Shown here: piece after piece, positions 39,292-48,623 of the stretch
Layout of the letters: each line of letters opens with the position of its first letter
Position numbering within the stretch: the stretch's first letter is position 1
Assembly (NCBI RefSeq): GCF_000148585.2
Contig: NZ_CP028414.1
Location: 1,107,501-1,171,500, forward strand
Origin: Streptococcus mitis NCTC 12261
GTDB lineage: Bacteria; Bacillota; Bacilli; Lactobacillales; Streptococcaceae
DNA length: 64,000 nucleotides
Direction of reading: 5' to 3'
Position numbers and translations under genes: made by a program
Notes under the pieces: generated by a model
The model's database searches: none
Told to the model about the DNA's origin: nothing
Seen by the model: only the letters and a program-made list of their open reading frames with translations

Positions 39292-40197
39292 TTATAGGTA
39301 AAGGAATTTGAAGATAGCTACTGCGGCAATTGCTGCTGCGATCGGTGCTACTACTGGTACCCAAGAGTACCACCATTTTGAATCACCTTTGTGCTCACCA
39401 AGAACTGATTTTGGAAGGAAAGCATGAAGGAGACGTGGTCCCAAGTCACGGGCTGGGTTCAAGGCAGGTCCTGTAGGTCCACCAAGTGATGTTACCAAGG
39501 CCATAACTAGGAAACCTAGTGCCAAGTGAGCAATTCCAAGACCAGATGTCATAAATGGTGCTACTTGTTCTTTAGCTTGGTCAAGTGCTGCTGTTACTTG
39601 TTCTTGAGGAATGGTTTGACCTTGAGTAGTTGCTTGTGCAACTTGAGCATTAATAGCCGCTTGTGCTTTTGATACTAGTTCAGCACCAAAGAAGTTTTTA
39701 GTCATTCCAAGAGCTGCAAAGAAAAGAACAAATGAACCAACAAACTCATTTACAAAACCATTAACAGTTGCTGCAAAATGTGATTCTTTTGTACCATTAT
39801 CCAAACTTGAAATGGTTGAGAAAGTACCCAAGATGTTGTTTGGATTTTCAGTTTTCAAGTAGTATGGGCGGTGTGTTGCCACAACCAAGGCTTGACCAAA
39901 GATAGCACCCAAAACTTGTGCGATGATATAAGGTGCAACTTGTGCCCAAGGGAAGAGACCGCTGATCGCAAGTCCAAGAGTGAAGGCTGGGTTAATGTGG
40001 TTACCTGATACGTTACCAAACATCAAGGCTGGGATCATAACCCCCATACCATAACCAACAGCGATAACGATCCAGCCACTTTGGTGACCTTTCGTACCTT
40101 TAAGTTCAACGTTGGCAACTGCACCATTTCCAAGAATGATCAAAATAGCAGTGGCCAAAAATTCAGTGGCATATTTAATTGCCCATGTGAAATCCAT
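39292..40197 (-). CDS. glpF: Aquaglyceroporin (glycerol uptake facilitator)
   Basis: A 301-residue MIP channel with six helices and the two half-helix motifs GNHINPAFT (near residue 67) and ALNPARDLGPR (near 245). The Asp after NPAR marks the glycerol-permeable subgroup. A hydrophilic insert of about 45 residues (roughly 172-218, AELVSKAQAAINAQVAQA and following), rich in Ala and Gln, lies between membrane spans and makes the protein longer than E. coli GlpF. Some lactic-acid-bacterial Gla proteins have a comparable insert. AAGGAGA precedes the start, and the gene is monocistronic. Confidence 0.93.
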   Translation of the reverse strand: MDFTWAIKYATEFLATAILIILGNGAVANVELKGTKGHQSGWIVIAVGYGMGVMIPALMFGNVSGNHINPAFTLGLAISGLFPWAQVAPYIIAQVLGAIFGQALVVATHRPYYLKTENPNNILGTFSTISSLDNGTKESHFAATVNGFVNEFVGSFVLFFAALGMTKNFFGAELVSKAQAAINAQVAQATTQGQTIPQEQVTAALDQAKEQVAPFMTSGLGIAHLALGFLVMALVTSLGGPTGPALNPARDLGPRLLHAFLPKSVLGEHKGDSKWWYSWVPVVAPIAAAIAAVAIFKFLYL

Positions 40198-40286
40198 TTG
40201 ATAGATTCTCCTTAAAATTTTTTAGACAATCCTTATTCTATCAATTTTTATATCTTTTAGCAACAGGTTTTCTAAAAGAATATATG

Positions 40287-40300
40287 GGAAAGCGGTTTTA
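40287..40300. promoter_or_regulatory. Near-cre sequence upstream of glpF
   Basis: GGAAAGCGGTTTTA fits the CcpA operator pattern with two mismatches at the outer positions. Catabolite control of a glycerol facilitator would make sense. Low certainty. Confidence 0.25.
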
Positions 40301-40316
40301 TTTCTCTTATTGAAAC

Positions 40317-40348
40317 AAAAGGATTAAAGAGGTGGATTTCCTTAATCC
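40317..40348 (-). terminator. Terminator after the ATP-grasp gene
   Basis: GGATTAA and TTAATCC form a stem with a longer loop, followed by TTTTG on the minus strand. Confidence 0.6.
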
Positions 40349-40356
40349 GAGAGTTC

Positions 40357-41523
40357 TTATTCTTGACGTTGTCCGAAATCTGCAATCATCTGCTCCATTT
40401 CTTGTCGACTCGGAGTTGTCAGCATATAAAGGTAATCTCCTTGAAGTTCCGCAAAGGCCGCTGGCATGATTTTTTTAACCTTGAAATACTGGCTGTATTT
40501 GGCAAGCAAGTCCTCCTCAGAATAAACATAGTGAGCATTTGCACGACGGGATGTAGCTAAACAATATTGAGCTTCAAAGTCTGACGCTGGGAACTCTTCT
40601 CCTGCGACAATCGCCGCATAGCCTCGGTAGAGATCCAAGGAATGAGCAAAGTTATAAACATCAATGGTAAAACCACCTGCAGGACGGTTATTGTACTCAA
40701 TGGCAATGTAGTCGTCCCCTTCACGGAAGAACTCAATATGGAAGAACCGTTCTTTCATACCAAATTCCTTGACAATGGCCTCACCATATTTACGTAATTT
40801 GGGATCCATATCCTTAAGAACATAGTAGGAATTGTCCATCTTGTAAATCATGAGATCAAGCGGTGTATAGGCGTAGTCAAAAGTCGTTGAGAAGACAATC
40901 TTACCATCCTTGTCTACGAGCCCGTCAAAGGTACAGATTTCACTAGAAGTAACAAATTTTTCAAAGAAATAAACGGTCGAATGGTCCCATTCTTGCTTAA
41001 AGTGATTGATATCATCTTCTGTCTCGAGCTTAAAGGTTGCGGCTGCTCCCACTCCATTATCAGGTTTGGCAATCATTGGAAGACCAATTTCTTTCACTGC
41101 TTGATCAACATCTGCTTCCGTCTGGATAACAGCTCCAGGTACCACAGGGACACCTGCTTTTTTGAAGAGTTTCTTCATTTCAGACTTAAATTTCGTCTTT
41201 TTGAGATCCTCTGGTTTGGCACCAAAGACATTGAATTGTTCTCTGAGTGTTGCATCCAGCTCAAGCCAGTATTCATTATGAGACTCGATACGGTCAATTG
41301 GCCCATGTTTATAAAAGAGAAAAGCAACTGCACGTTTGACTTCATCTATATTTTCAAGATTATCTACGCGGAAATACTCAGTCAGGCTATTGCGTAAAGG
41401 TTCATCCAATTGCTCGTATGGTTCTTGACCAATTCCCAATACTGTGATGCCTTTATTAGCTAGTTCAATGGTAAACTGTTGAAAGTTTTGCGGATAGTAG
41501 GGAGAAATAACAAGGTAATTCAT
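40357..41523 (-). CDS. ATP-grasp ligase family protein of unknown substrate
   Basis: A 388-residue ATP-grasp enzyme: N-terminal Rossmann-like domain (YLVISPYYPQNFQQF), ATP-binding core with MIAKPDNGVGAAATFKL near residue 152, and metal-binding end IEFFREGDDYIAIEYNNRPAGG near 262-283. ATP-grasp enzymes join a carboxylate to an amine, thiol or similar via acyl phosphate. The sequence is not recognisable as PurK/PurT, carbamoyl-phosphate synthase or D-Ala ligase. It lies 12 bases after two alpha/beta hydrolase genes in one operon, which suggests a small biosynthetic or salvage pathway. Confidence 0.85.
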   Translation of the reverse strand: MNYLVISPYYPQNFQQFTIELANKGITVLGIGQEPYEQLDEPLRNSLTEYFRVDNLENIDEVKRAVAFLFYKHGPIDRIESHNEYWLELDATLREQFNVFGAKPEDLKKTKFKSEMKKLFKKAGVPVVPGAVIQTEADVDQAVKEIGLPMIAKPDNGVGAAATFKLETEDDINHFKQEWDHSTVYFFEKFVTSSEICTFDGLVDKDGKIVFSTTFDYAYTPLDLMIYKMDNSYYVLKDMDPKLRKYGEAIVKEFGMKERFFHIEFFREGDDYIAIEYNNRPAGGFTIDVYNFAHSLDLYRGYAAIVAGEEFPASDFEAQYCLATSRRANAHYVYSEEDLLAKYSQYFKVKKIMPAAFAELQGDYLYMLTTPSRQEMEQMIADFGQRQE

Positions 41524-41535
41524 AGGTAACTCCTT

Positions 41536-42276
41536 TTATAAATAGAGATTTCCAAGGAAATAAGGCATTTGTTTGCGCCACCATTCCCAGTCGTGGGCGA
41601 CATCGTGTCCCCATTCAGCAAACCAGGCTGGAATTTGTTTCTGGTCAAAGGCTTCTTTAAGCTTGTAGAAAGATGGTAGACCGTCTTGTTCCCAGGCTCC
41701 AAGACCCGTACACAGCACAATCTCTGCCTGACGGTAACGGTCAATAAACCAGCCGTCATTCTGATTCCAGATATAATCTACTGGCGAGTTTTGATAAATA
41801 GCATCGTCATTGTAGTAATCGCCAACAAAGAAACGTGCGTCGTAAACACCACTAAGAGCAATCACCTTTGTAAAAACATCTGGATGTTGGAGAAAAAAGT
41901 TGACTGCATGGTAGGCGCCCATCGAGCAACCTGTCGTCATCATACCATCAAACCAACCTGTCTTATGCTTGATAAAAGGAATAGCCTCCTCAATCACATA
42001 GCGTTCATAGGCACGGTGCATTTCCGCTTGGTCGTGACCATTTTTCCAAGTGGCCAACCAGCTCTCACTATCTACACTGGATAGGGTAAAGAACTGAACA
42101 CGGCCTTCCTCGATAAAAGAAGCACAAGCATCAATCATGCCAAAATCATAGTATTCATTGTGACTACCACCTGATGAAGCAAAGACCACAACTGGAATCC
42201 CTGCATGTCCATAACGATTAAGGTACATTTCACGGTTAAGATTGCCACTCCAGTGGCTAAGGTTTTCAATATGCAT
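41536..42276 (-). CDS. Esterase-like alpha/beta hydrolase (second of pair)
   Basis: A 246-residue alpha/beta hydrolase of the esterase D/feruloyl-esterase-like group. The nucleophile elbow GCSMGAYHA is near residue 117, a likely acid is in SGVYDAR, and a His lies in WGHDVAHDWEWWRKQMPYFL near the end. HAGIPVVVFASSGGSHNEYYDFG near 24-46 probably supplies the oxyanion side. It has no signal peptide, so it should act in the cytoplasm. It lies 20 bases after the first hydrolase gene. Confidence 0.87.
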   Translation of the reverse strand: MHIENLSHWSGNLNREMYLNRYGHAGIPVVVFASSGGSHNEYYDFGMIDACASFIEEGRVQFFTLSSVDSESWLATWKNGHDQAEMHRAYERYVIEEAIPFIKHKTGWFDGMMTTGCSMGAYHAVNFFLQHPDVFTKVIALSGVYDARFFVGDYYNDDAIYQNSPVDYIWNQNDGWFIDRYRQAEIVLCTGLGAWEQDGLPSFYKLKEAFDQKQIPAWFAEWGHDVAHDWEWWRKQMPYFLGNLYL

Positions 42277-42296
42277 TGGCTTTCTCCTTTTCTAAC

Positions 42297-43121
42297 TTAC
42301 CATTTCTCTGCAAAAAATCTCAGACAGTCTGGTAAATTCTCCGACCAAGGGATTTCACTATGGATGGCACCAGATTGAACTTTCAAGACAAGATTATCTA
42401 AGTGTACCCCACCTGCTATCAAATCATGGTAATACCGAAGAGACGAATCGATATAGGCTTGTTTGATATTACCAGCCATCAGGGTCTTGTCCGTATCATC
42501 TGCTTCTTCAGTTCCAACATAGATAAAGATACGCTGGTCAGGCGATAGTTTCTGGCGCTCGATGTAGCGATTAAAGGCTTCTTGATGGAGCCAGTTGGCA
42601 GATGAAAAGACGCCCAAGCAACCAATTTGGTCTTGGTATTCCAAACCGATAAACTGGGTAATATTGCCTCCTAGTGAAGACCCAATCATAGCCGTATGCT
42701 GGCAGTCAGCTTTAGTACGGTAGGTCTCATCGATAAATGGCTTGACCACCTCCATAACAAACTCGGCATACTCCACGCCCTTACCGCCAAATTGCTGTCC
42801 TGGGATAGGAGATTCTTGGAACTTCCAAGCCGCATACTCATTCATCCGCCCCATACCATCATTGTCAATGGCGACGACAATCATGCGACTGATATCAGGA
42901 TTACGCTTAATAGCTGGGATAATCTTCCATGAATGTCCAATGAAAGACTCCTTGCTATAAAAAACATTTTGCCCGTCATGAAAGTAAACAACAGGATAGG
43001 AACGATCCGTGTCTTTCTCATAATCTTTAGGCAGAAGAACACGTACACGGCGTTCCTTACCTGTATATGGAACCTTGAGTTTGTGTTCTTTCATTTTTAA
43101 ATAAAAGTAGGATTGATTCAT
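42297..43121 (-). CDS. Esterase-like alpha/beta hydrolase (first of pair)
   Basis: A 274-residue esterase-family hydrolase resembling enterochelin-esterase-like proteins: RRVRVLLPKDYE, VVYFHDGQNVF near 50, nucleophile elbow IGSSLGGNITQF near 145 and a likely catalytic His in SGAIHSEIPWSENLPDCLRFF at the end. I start at ATG 43121 (MNQSYFYLKM); a TTG eight codons earlier and a Met nine codons later are alternatives, and no site has a strong ribosome binding sequence. It is first in the esterase/esterase/ATP-grasp operon behind an extended -10 promoter. Confidence 0.86.
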   Translation of the reverse strand: MNQSYFYLKMKEHKLKVPYTGKERRVRVLLPKDYEKDTDRSYPVVYFHDGQNVFYSKESFIGHSWKIIPAIKRNPDISRMIVVAIDNDGMGRMNEYAAWKFQESPIPGQQFGGKGVEYAEFVMEVVKPFIDETYRTKADCQHTAMIGSSLGGNITQFIGLEYQDQIGCLGVFSSANWLHQEAFNRYIERQKLSPDQRIFIYVGTEEADDTDKTLMAGNIKQAYIDSSLRYYHDLIAGGVHLDNLVLKVQSGAIHSEIPWSENLPDCLRFFAEKW

Positions 43122-43156
43122 TGTCAGAAAACTCTCTATATTCAAAATTTTATCTC

Positions 43157-43165
43157 ATTATACCA
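43157..43165 (-). promoter_or_regulatory. Extended -10 promoter of the esterase/ATP-grasp operon
   Basis: Minus strand TGGTATAAT, about 35 bases before the first hydrolase ATG. Confidence 0.65.
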
Positions 43166-43174
43166 TAAAAATAG

Positions 43175-43224
43175 AAAAAAAGTTAGTTTTGCTTCCGTTT
43201 TTGGAATTAAAAACTAACTTTTTC
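43175..43224. terminator. Bidirectional hairpin after thiI
   Basis: AAAAGTTAGTTTT pairs with AAAACTAACTTTT around a loop of about 20 bases, with T runs on both strands. Confidence 0.75.
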
Positions 43225-43257
43225 ATTTAATTTTCTAAATTCTTTTGGATTTTCTGA

Positions 43258-44472
43258 TTAGAGCATATTGTCAATCAAGTCATCCACTTCATCTTTTTCA
43301 GCCTGCGGTGTAATCTCAGTAATCATGATTCCAGCCACTGCTCGCTCAACTAAACCTTCAACATCCATACGAGCTTCATACTGCTCCGCATTCTTAATCT
43401 TAGGATTTGTTTTCGGACGATCTGGCGCAAAAATGGTACAACAGTCTTCAAAAGGCTGGATAGAAATTTCAAAGGTGTCAATTTCCTGAGCAATGTCAAT
43501 GATTTCCAACTTATCCATTGTCACAACTGGACGGATGATGGGAGTGTTGGTAACTGCATTGATAGCCTGCATGCTCTCCAAGGTTTGGCTGGCTACTTGA
43601 CCTAGGCTTTCCCCATTGATGATAACTAAACCATTTCGTACCTCACGAATACGATCTGTAATCCGCATCATAAAACGACGCGTTAGAGTCATCAAGTAAG
43701 CTTCTGGCGCTTTGGCCTTGATTTCCTCTTGAATCTCTGTGAAAGGTACTTCAATAAACTGGATATTTCCCCCAAACTTGGTTAATTTACGGGTCAAATC
43801 TTGGGCTTTTTTAAGAGCACCAGGACTCGTGTAAGGTGGGCTGGCAAAATGAACAGCCTCAATATCCACCCCACGCTTAAGTGCAAGATAACCTGCTACA
43901 GGTGAGTCGATCCCTCCTGACAACATGAGCATCCCTTTACCTGAAGTTCCAACTGGCAAACCACCAGCCCCACGAATGGTTTCATAAGAAAGATAGGCTG
44001 CTTCTTCACGGATTTCCACCTGAAGATTGATGTCAGGACTTTTCATTTGAGCTTGCACATTTGGAATGGCTTCGAAAACAGCTCCTCCAAGTGTTTGATT
44101 GAGTTCACGACTATCCAACTCAAAGTTGTGGTCGCTACGCTTGCCAGAAATTTTAAAGGTCATGCCATCCTTGTAGATGTCCTGCATAATCTCTTGGACA
44201 GCAGACTTCAGAACTTCTACAGATTTTTCGACCTTATAAACAGGAGAAAAGTTTTGAATCCCAAAAACTTGTTTGAGTGATTCTGCTACTGCTGTGTAAT
44301 CTGCTCCATTTAGGTAAGCGTGGGCACGGTCACGATCTGCCGTTACCTTAACTTGGGGATAGATAGACAAAACGTCTGATATATTATTGCGAAGTTTATT
44401 GATGAAACGCATACGATTTTTACCCTTGGTTGACAACTCTCCGTAGCGAATCATAATTTCTGAATACTGCAT
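43258..44472 (-). CDS. thiI: tRNA 4-thiouridine sulfurtransferase ThiI
   Basis: A 404-residue ThiI: N-terminal ferredoxin-like and THUMP domains (about 1-165), and a PP-loop adenylation domain with [21 protein letters not shown] near 181. It ends at the PP-loop domain and lacks the rhodanese extension of enteric ThiI, as usual in streptococci, so the cysteine desulfurase encoded directly upstream probably passes sulphur to it. It makes 4-thiouridine at tRNA position 8. It lies eight bases after the desulfurase gene. Confidence 0.95.
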   Translation of the reverse strand: MQYSEIMIRYGELSTKGKNRMRFINKLRNNISDVLSIYPQVKVTADRDRAHAYLNGADYTAVAESLKQVFGIQNFSPVYKVEKSVEVLKSAVQEIMQDIYKDGMTFKISGKRSDHNFELDSRELNQTLGGAVFEAIPNVQAQMKSPDINLQVEIREEAAYLSYETIRGAGGLPVGTSGKGMLMLSGGIDSPVAGYLALKRGVDIEAVHFASPPYTSPGALKKAQDLTRKLTKFGGNIQFIEVPFTEIQEEIKAKAPEAYLMTLTRRFMMRITDRIREVRNGLVIINGESLGQVASQTLESMQAINAVTNTPIIRPVVTMDKLEIIDIAQEIDTFEISIQPFEDCCTIFAPDRPKTNPKIKNAEQYEARMDVEGLVERAVAGIMITEITPQAEKDEVDDLIDNML

Positions 44473-44480
44473 AAATGCTC

Positions 44481-45623
44481 CTATCTTACTTTTCTAGTTT
44501 GATTGTAAATTAATTTTAGCTTGGTCAAAAACTGCTCGACCTGACTCATATCATTTTCAAGGTCTAGACTAAGACGCACAGCTGACTGGGCCTTATCCTT
44601 GTCCACTCCCATGGCAATCAAGGTGCCAGCAGGTTTCCCAGCCTTGGACGAACAAGCAGAGGTCGTTGAGATGAAAATATCATAGTCTTCAAAGGCGTGA
44701 ACGATGACTTCACCACGAACACCCTTGATTCCAAAAGTCAGGATATGAGGGGCAAAGTCTTCCTCATCTGAAAAGACAAATATATCTGGATAATCTAAAA
44801 GAGCTTGGCGAATCACTGCCTTCATCTGCCCAGTCTTGCTAGTAAAGACATCTAGCTTTTCCATGGACAAACGCAGAGCCTTGGCTGTCGCTGCTATCCC
44901 TGCCACATTTTCAGTTGTCGAACGATAATCATGCTCCTGACCACCACCAGTCAAAAGAGGCGTAATCTTCTTGCCAGACTTGATATAGACAAAACCAACA
45001 CCACGAACTCCGTGGAACTTGTGACCAGAGAAAGTCGCAAAATCCACTCGTTCTGTCAGATACTTTTCAGTCGGAATCTTGGCAAGTGCCTGAACCGCAT
45101 CAACGTGGAAGGAAATAGTTGGCTTGTCTGCCAATAGTTCTGAAATAGCTTGAATAGGTTGAATCGAGCCGATTTCATTGTTCACAGCCATGACGGAAAC
45201 GAGGGTCGTATCAGGTCTTATCAAATCTGATAACGCTTCAACATTTACAAATCCTTTGTTATCAACTGGAGCAAAATCTACTTCAAATCCTTGACTTTTC
45301 AACCAGAGGGCTGACTCTTTGACTGCCGGATGTTCAATGGCTGATACAATGATGTGTTTTCCAAACTGAGCCTTTTCAAAGGTCACACCCTTGATGACCC
45401 AGTTATCTCCTTCTGTCCCACCAGAAGTAAAGAAGATTTCATCGCTTTTCTTACCGATTAAATCTGCAATCTGTTGGCGAGAAGCATCTAAGATTCGTGT
45501 TGCCTGGTCTCCCAAACGATGGAGACTAGATGGATTTCCTAAAATTTTTGAAGCGACCTGCATATAAGTTTCAAGGGCTTCAGGATAGGGCTTGGTCGTC
45601 GCCGAATTATCAAAGTAAATCAT
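44481..45623 (-). CDS. Cysteine desulfurase (NifS/IscS-like)
   Basis: A 380-residue PLP enzyme that takes sulphur from cysteine. It starts [17 protein letters not shown]. The PLP-binding Lys is in [17 protein letters not shown] near residue 201, and the persulfide-carrying Cys in [16 protein letters not shown] near 324. It is encoded immediately upstream of thiI, so its likely role is sulphur supply for tRNA thiolation. The same pairing (NifZ-ThiI) is known in Bacillus. It has its own extended -10 promoter, TGATACAAT. Confidence 0.93.
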   Translation of the reverse strand: MIYFDNSATTKPYPEALETYMQVASKILGNPSSLHRLGDQATRILDASRQQIADLIGKKSDEIFFTSGGTEGDNWVIKGVTFEKAQFGKHIIVSAIEHPAVKESALWLKSQGFEVDFAPVDNKGFVNVEALSDLIRPDTTLVSVMAVNNEIGSIQPIQAISELLADKPTISFHVDAVQALAKIPTEKYLTERVDFATFSGHKFHGVRGVGFVYIKSGKKITPLLTGGGQEHDYRSTTENVAGIAATAKALRLSMEKLDVFTSKTGQMKAVIRQALLDYPDIFVFSDEEDFAPHILTFGIKGVRGEVIVHAFEDYDIFISTTSACSSKAGKPAGTLIAMGVDKDKAQSAVRLSLDLENDMSQVEQFLTKLKLIYNQTRKVR

Positions 45624-45655
45624 GTTTTCTCACGCTTTCTAAAATCACTCCTTCT

Positions 45656-45664
45656 ATTGTATCA
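45656..45664 (-). promoter_or_regulatory. Extended -10 promoter of the desulfurase-thiI operon
   Basis: Minus strand TGATACAAT, about 35 bases before the desulfurase ATG. Confidence 0.6.
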
Positions 45665-45761
45665 TGAAACGGAGTCTGCGACAAGAAAGGGCAATTCCTC
45701 TTTTTTTAAGATTTTTTTAAAGAAATGCGGTATAATAAATTTTAATTAAAGGAGAGAATAT

Positions 45762-46190
45762 ATGTCTAATTATCGTAGAACTTCAAAACCAAAAACAGAA
45801 CACATCAAAAAAGGCTTTACGGTCTTTCAAAAAACTGTTGCCACTATCGGTAGTATCCTTGGCTTAATTACTGCAAGTATCACTATCATGAACGCCTTGG
45901 ATAATAATAAAAATACTAAAAAAGAACCTACGACAAGCCAGACGACAACAATTGTCAAAGAAATTCAAAAGGAATCCCCTCAGGAAAACACTAGTCCCAA
46001 TAAGGAAAATAACACTTCTCAAGAAAAAACACAGCAAGAGGAAACACCAAAATCTAGCGTCAAGGAAGAGAAAAAAGAAGAGCAGAAAGCAGCAACTCAG
46101 GATTCTTCTACTCCTACTCCAAGTAAACCTGCTACTGAAAATGAAAAACAGTCCAATACCCCAACTTCGGAAAATAAAACTAATCAATAA
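45762..46190 (+). CDS. Small membrane-anchored protein with a Lys/Glu/Thr-rich tail, unknown function
   Basis: A 142-residue protein: a basic N-terminus (SNYRRTSKPKTEHIKKGF), one hydrophobic helix at about residues 24-46 (QKTVATIGSILGLITASITIM), then a hydrophilic, low-complexity tail rich in Lys, Glu, Thr, Ser and Pro to the end. The charge pattern suggests the tail is outside the cell. I recall similar short proteins being grouped as an uncharacterised streptococcal family (DUF6556); that assignment is tentative. AAAGGAGAG precedes the ATG and TATAAT lies about 30 bases upstream. Confidence 0.8.
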   Translation: MSNYRRTSKPKTEHIKKGFTVFQKTVATIGSILGLITASITIMNALDNNKNTKKEPTTSQTTTIVKEIQKESPQENTSPNKENNTSQEKTQQEETPKSSVKEEKKEEQKAATQDSSTPTPSKPATENEKQSNTPTSENKTNQ

Positions 46191-46195
46191 TCACT

Positions 46196-46237
46196 AAAAT
46201 AGCCTCCTTCCAAACTTGGAAAGAAGCTATTTTTTTA
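46196..46237. terminator. Bidirectional terminator before ftsK
   Basis: AAAATAGC...TTCCAA pairs with TTGGAA...GCTATTTT, with a T run, between convergent genes. Confidence 0.85.
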
Positions 46238-48538
46238 TTGTTGTAAAACTTTTCTTGGTTTGGTACCTTCAGCTGGACCAATGACACCTGCCATCTCAAG
46301 CTCTTCCATGAGACGGGTCGCACGGTTAAATCCAACTGACAAACGACGCTGAATCATAGATGCGCTGGCTTTCTGGGTTTCGATTACCAAAGCCTTGGCT
46401 TCTTCAAAGAGCGGATCACCACCAGATTCACCATCTGAAAATTCTCCGTCATTTTCAGAAACCTCACCTGGATCAAAACTCTCATCGTAGTCCGCATCAG
46501 CCTGAGCCTTAATGAAGTTTACGATACGTTCGACATCATCATCCGAGATAAAGGAGCCTTGGAGACGAACTGGATGATTTTCATCAATTGGTTTAAAGAG
46601 CATATCTCCACGTCCAAGCAGTTTCTCAGCTCCATTTTCATCTAAAATAGTACGGGAGTCTGTTCCTGATGAAACTGCGAAAGCGACACGAGATGGGACA
46701 TTGGCCTTGATCAGACCAGAAATGACGTCAACGGATGGACGCTGGGTTGCAAGAATCATGTGGATACCTGCAGCACGCGCCTTCTGTCCGAGACGAATGA
46801 TAGCATCTTCCACTTCCTTGCTGGCTACCATCATAAGGTCAGCCAACTCATCCACAATTACAACAATGAGTGGTAGCGGAACCTGCTTGTACTCAGACTG
46901 AGCATTAAACTCTTCTACCTTGGCATTAAAACCTGCAATATTCCGAACTCCCACCTTGGCAAAGAGTTCATAACGATTTTCCATTTCATCCACGACCTTT
47001 TGCAAAGCCTTGCTGGCCTTACGTGGATTGGTCACGACTGGAATCAAGAGGTGGGGAATATCATTGTAAACAGACAACTCAACCATCTTGGGATCGACCA
47101 TCATAAATTTAACTTGGTCAGGTCTCGCCTTCATGAGGATGCTAGCGATAATGCCGTTAACAGCTACTGACTTCCCTGAACCCGTTGAACCTGCAACTAG
47201 CAAGTGGGGCATCTTGGAAAGGTCAAAAGCTCTTGCGGTGCCATTAACTGCCTTTCCTAGAGGAATTTCTAAGAGATTTTCTGCTTTCGTTTGAGATTGT
47301 TCCCATAGTTCGCGGAAGGATACCGTCGCAATCTCAGAGTTAGGAACCTCAATCCCGACTAAGGATTTACCAGGTATTGGAGCCTCAATCCGGACATCCT
47401 TGGCTGCCAAGGCTAGAGCGAGGTCATCTGCTAGATTGGAAATGCGGTTAACCCGTACACCGACTGCTGGCTTGACTTCATACTTGGTCACTGACGGCCC
47501 AATTTCAGCCCGTTCAACCGTTACCTTAATACCAAAACTAGCAAAAGTTTCTTCTAGGATTTTGATGTTTTCACGAACGATTTTCTTCTCTTTCGACTGG
47601 TCTTTTGGTTTATCTGGGGCAAAGAGTTGTAAGCTTGGAAGTTTGTATTCAAGGGCTTCCTTGGCTGAAAAATCGACCTGAACATCTTCGTCATCAGAGT
47701 TATCTCCCTGTTCAGGGAATTCAAGTTCAGCTTGAGGCAGGATGATTTCTGGTTCTACCCACTCTTCTTCTGGAAAAGGTGGAACGTCAGGCACAACATC
47801 TGCTGTCAGAATTTCACCTGTTTCCATATCAATAGGAGGCAAATCGAGTAAGGCTTTTTCAGCCTCTTCTTGTTCTAATCTAGCCTCTTCCTCAGCCTTT
47901 TGGCGAGCTTTTTCTTCTTGTTTAACAAAGCGTTCCTCTTTTCGACGCTCATGCCCTTCCCGCCATTTGGCAAAGCCTTTACTGCAAAATTCAGCAATAT
48001 CGTAAACAGACCAAGGACTGACTAGGAGGGCACCCACTAAAATCAAGATAGAACCAATAAAGTAAGTACCGATATTTGAGAAGAGAAAGGCTGTTGGCAC
48101 ATAGAGTCCAACACCAATCAAGCCTCCACCAGCAAAACTGGTCGTTCGAAAACCAGTTAAATCCGTCACAACCTGAGCCATGGTTCCTTTTAGAACGGAC
48201 TTGTCCAAACCATATTTCCAAACCAAGTAAGCCTCGAAAATCAAGAGCAAACCAGCAAATATGGTTAAAAAGCCTGATAGGAGTCCTTCCTGTTTTCGTA
48301 TCCACTTGAAAAAGAAGAGGTAGAGCAGGATGCCAAATATTGCCAGATAAGCTAGGCTACCCACCAGCAAGCGAATGAAATTGTAAAGGGTTATACCTGC
48401 AGCCCCTAATTTGAAGGCTGCGAAAATCAATAAAAGCGCGATTCCCAACGAAATCAACATTCGTTGAATCGCTTCTTTTCTTTCGAGTTCTGCTTTAGAC
48501 GGTCTCCGTCTTGTTTTACTTGTATTCTTGTTTGCCAT
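46235..48538 (-). CDS. ftsK: DNA translocase FtsK/SpoIIIE
   Basis: A 767-residue DNA pump. Four N-terminal transmembrane helices (about 25-185) are followed by an acidic/coiled linker (190-300), then the motor with Walker [14 protein letters not shown] near 450, Walker [15 protein letters not shown] near 555, and a C-terminal gamma winged helix ([32 protein letters not shown]) that reads orienting DNA sequences. It clears chromosomal termini from the closing septum. It is a single-gene unit with an extended -10 promoter. Confidence 0.96.
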   Translation of the reverse strand: MANKNTSKTRRRPSKAELERKEAIQRMLISLGIALLLIFAAFKLGAAGITLYNFIRLLVGSLAYLAIFGILLYLFFFKWIRKQEGLLSGFLTIFAGLLLIFEAYLVWKYGLDKSVLKGTMAQVVTDLTGFRTTSFAGGGLIGVGLYVPTAFLFSNIGTYFIGSILILVGALLVSPWSVYDIAEFCSKGFAKWREGHERRKEERFVKQEEKARQKAEEEARLEQEEAEKALLDLPPIDMETGEILTADVVPDVPPFPEEEWVEPEIILPQAELEFPEQGDNSDDEDVQVDFSAKEALEYKLPSLQLFAPDKPKDQSKEKKIVRENIKILEETFASFGIKVTVERAEIGPSVTKYEVKPAVGVRVNRISNLADDLALALAAKDVRIEAPIPGKSLVGIEVPNSEIATVSFRELWEQSQTKAENLLEIPLGKAVNGTARAFDLSKMPHLLVAGSTGSGKSVAVNGIIASILMKARPDQVKFMMVDPKMVELSVYNDIPHLLIPVVTNPRKASKALQKVVDEMENRYELFAKVGVRNIAGFNAKVEEFNAQSEYKQVPLPLIVVIVDELADLMMVASKEVEDAIIRLGQKARAAGIHMILATQRPSVDVISGLIKANVPSRVAFAVSSGTDSRTILDENGAEKLLGRGDMLFKPIDENHPVRLQGSFISDDDVERIVNFIKAQADADYDESFDPGEVSENDGEFSDGESGGDPLFEEAKALVIETQKASASMIQRRLSVGFNRATRLMEELEMAGVIGPAEGTKPRKVLQQ

Positions 48539-48544
48539 TCTTCT

Positions 48545-48553
48545 ATTATACCA
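48545..48553 (-). promoter_or_regulatory. Extended -10 promoter of ftsK
   Basis: Minus strand TGGTATAAT just upstream of the ftsK ATG. Its short distance implies a leader of only a few bases. Confidence 0.55.
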
Positions 48554-48576
48554 TATTTCACAGGCATTTCGGAAAG

Positions 48577-48613
48577 AGAAAAAGACTGCACCAAACGGTC
48601 CAATCTTTTCATT
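48577..48613 (-). terminator. Terminator after fruA
   Basis: AAAAGATTGGACC pairs with GGTGCAGTCTTTT with mismatches, followed by T-rich sequence on the minus strand. Confidence 0.65.
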
Positions 48614-48623
48614 TTTCTATTTT

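Noticed and set aside
45864..46187. 107-codon minus-strand frame rich in Phe, Leu and Cys
   Set aside because: It is antisense to the Lys/Glu-rich tail of the small membrane protein; the composition explains the open frame.
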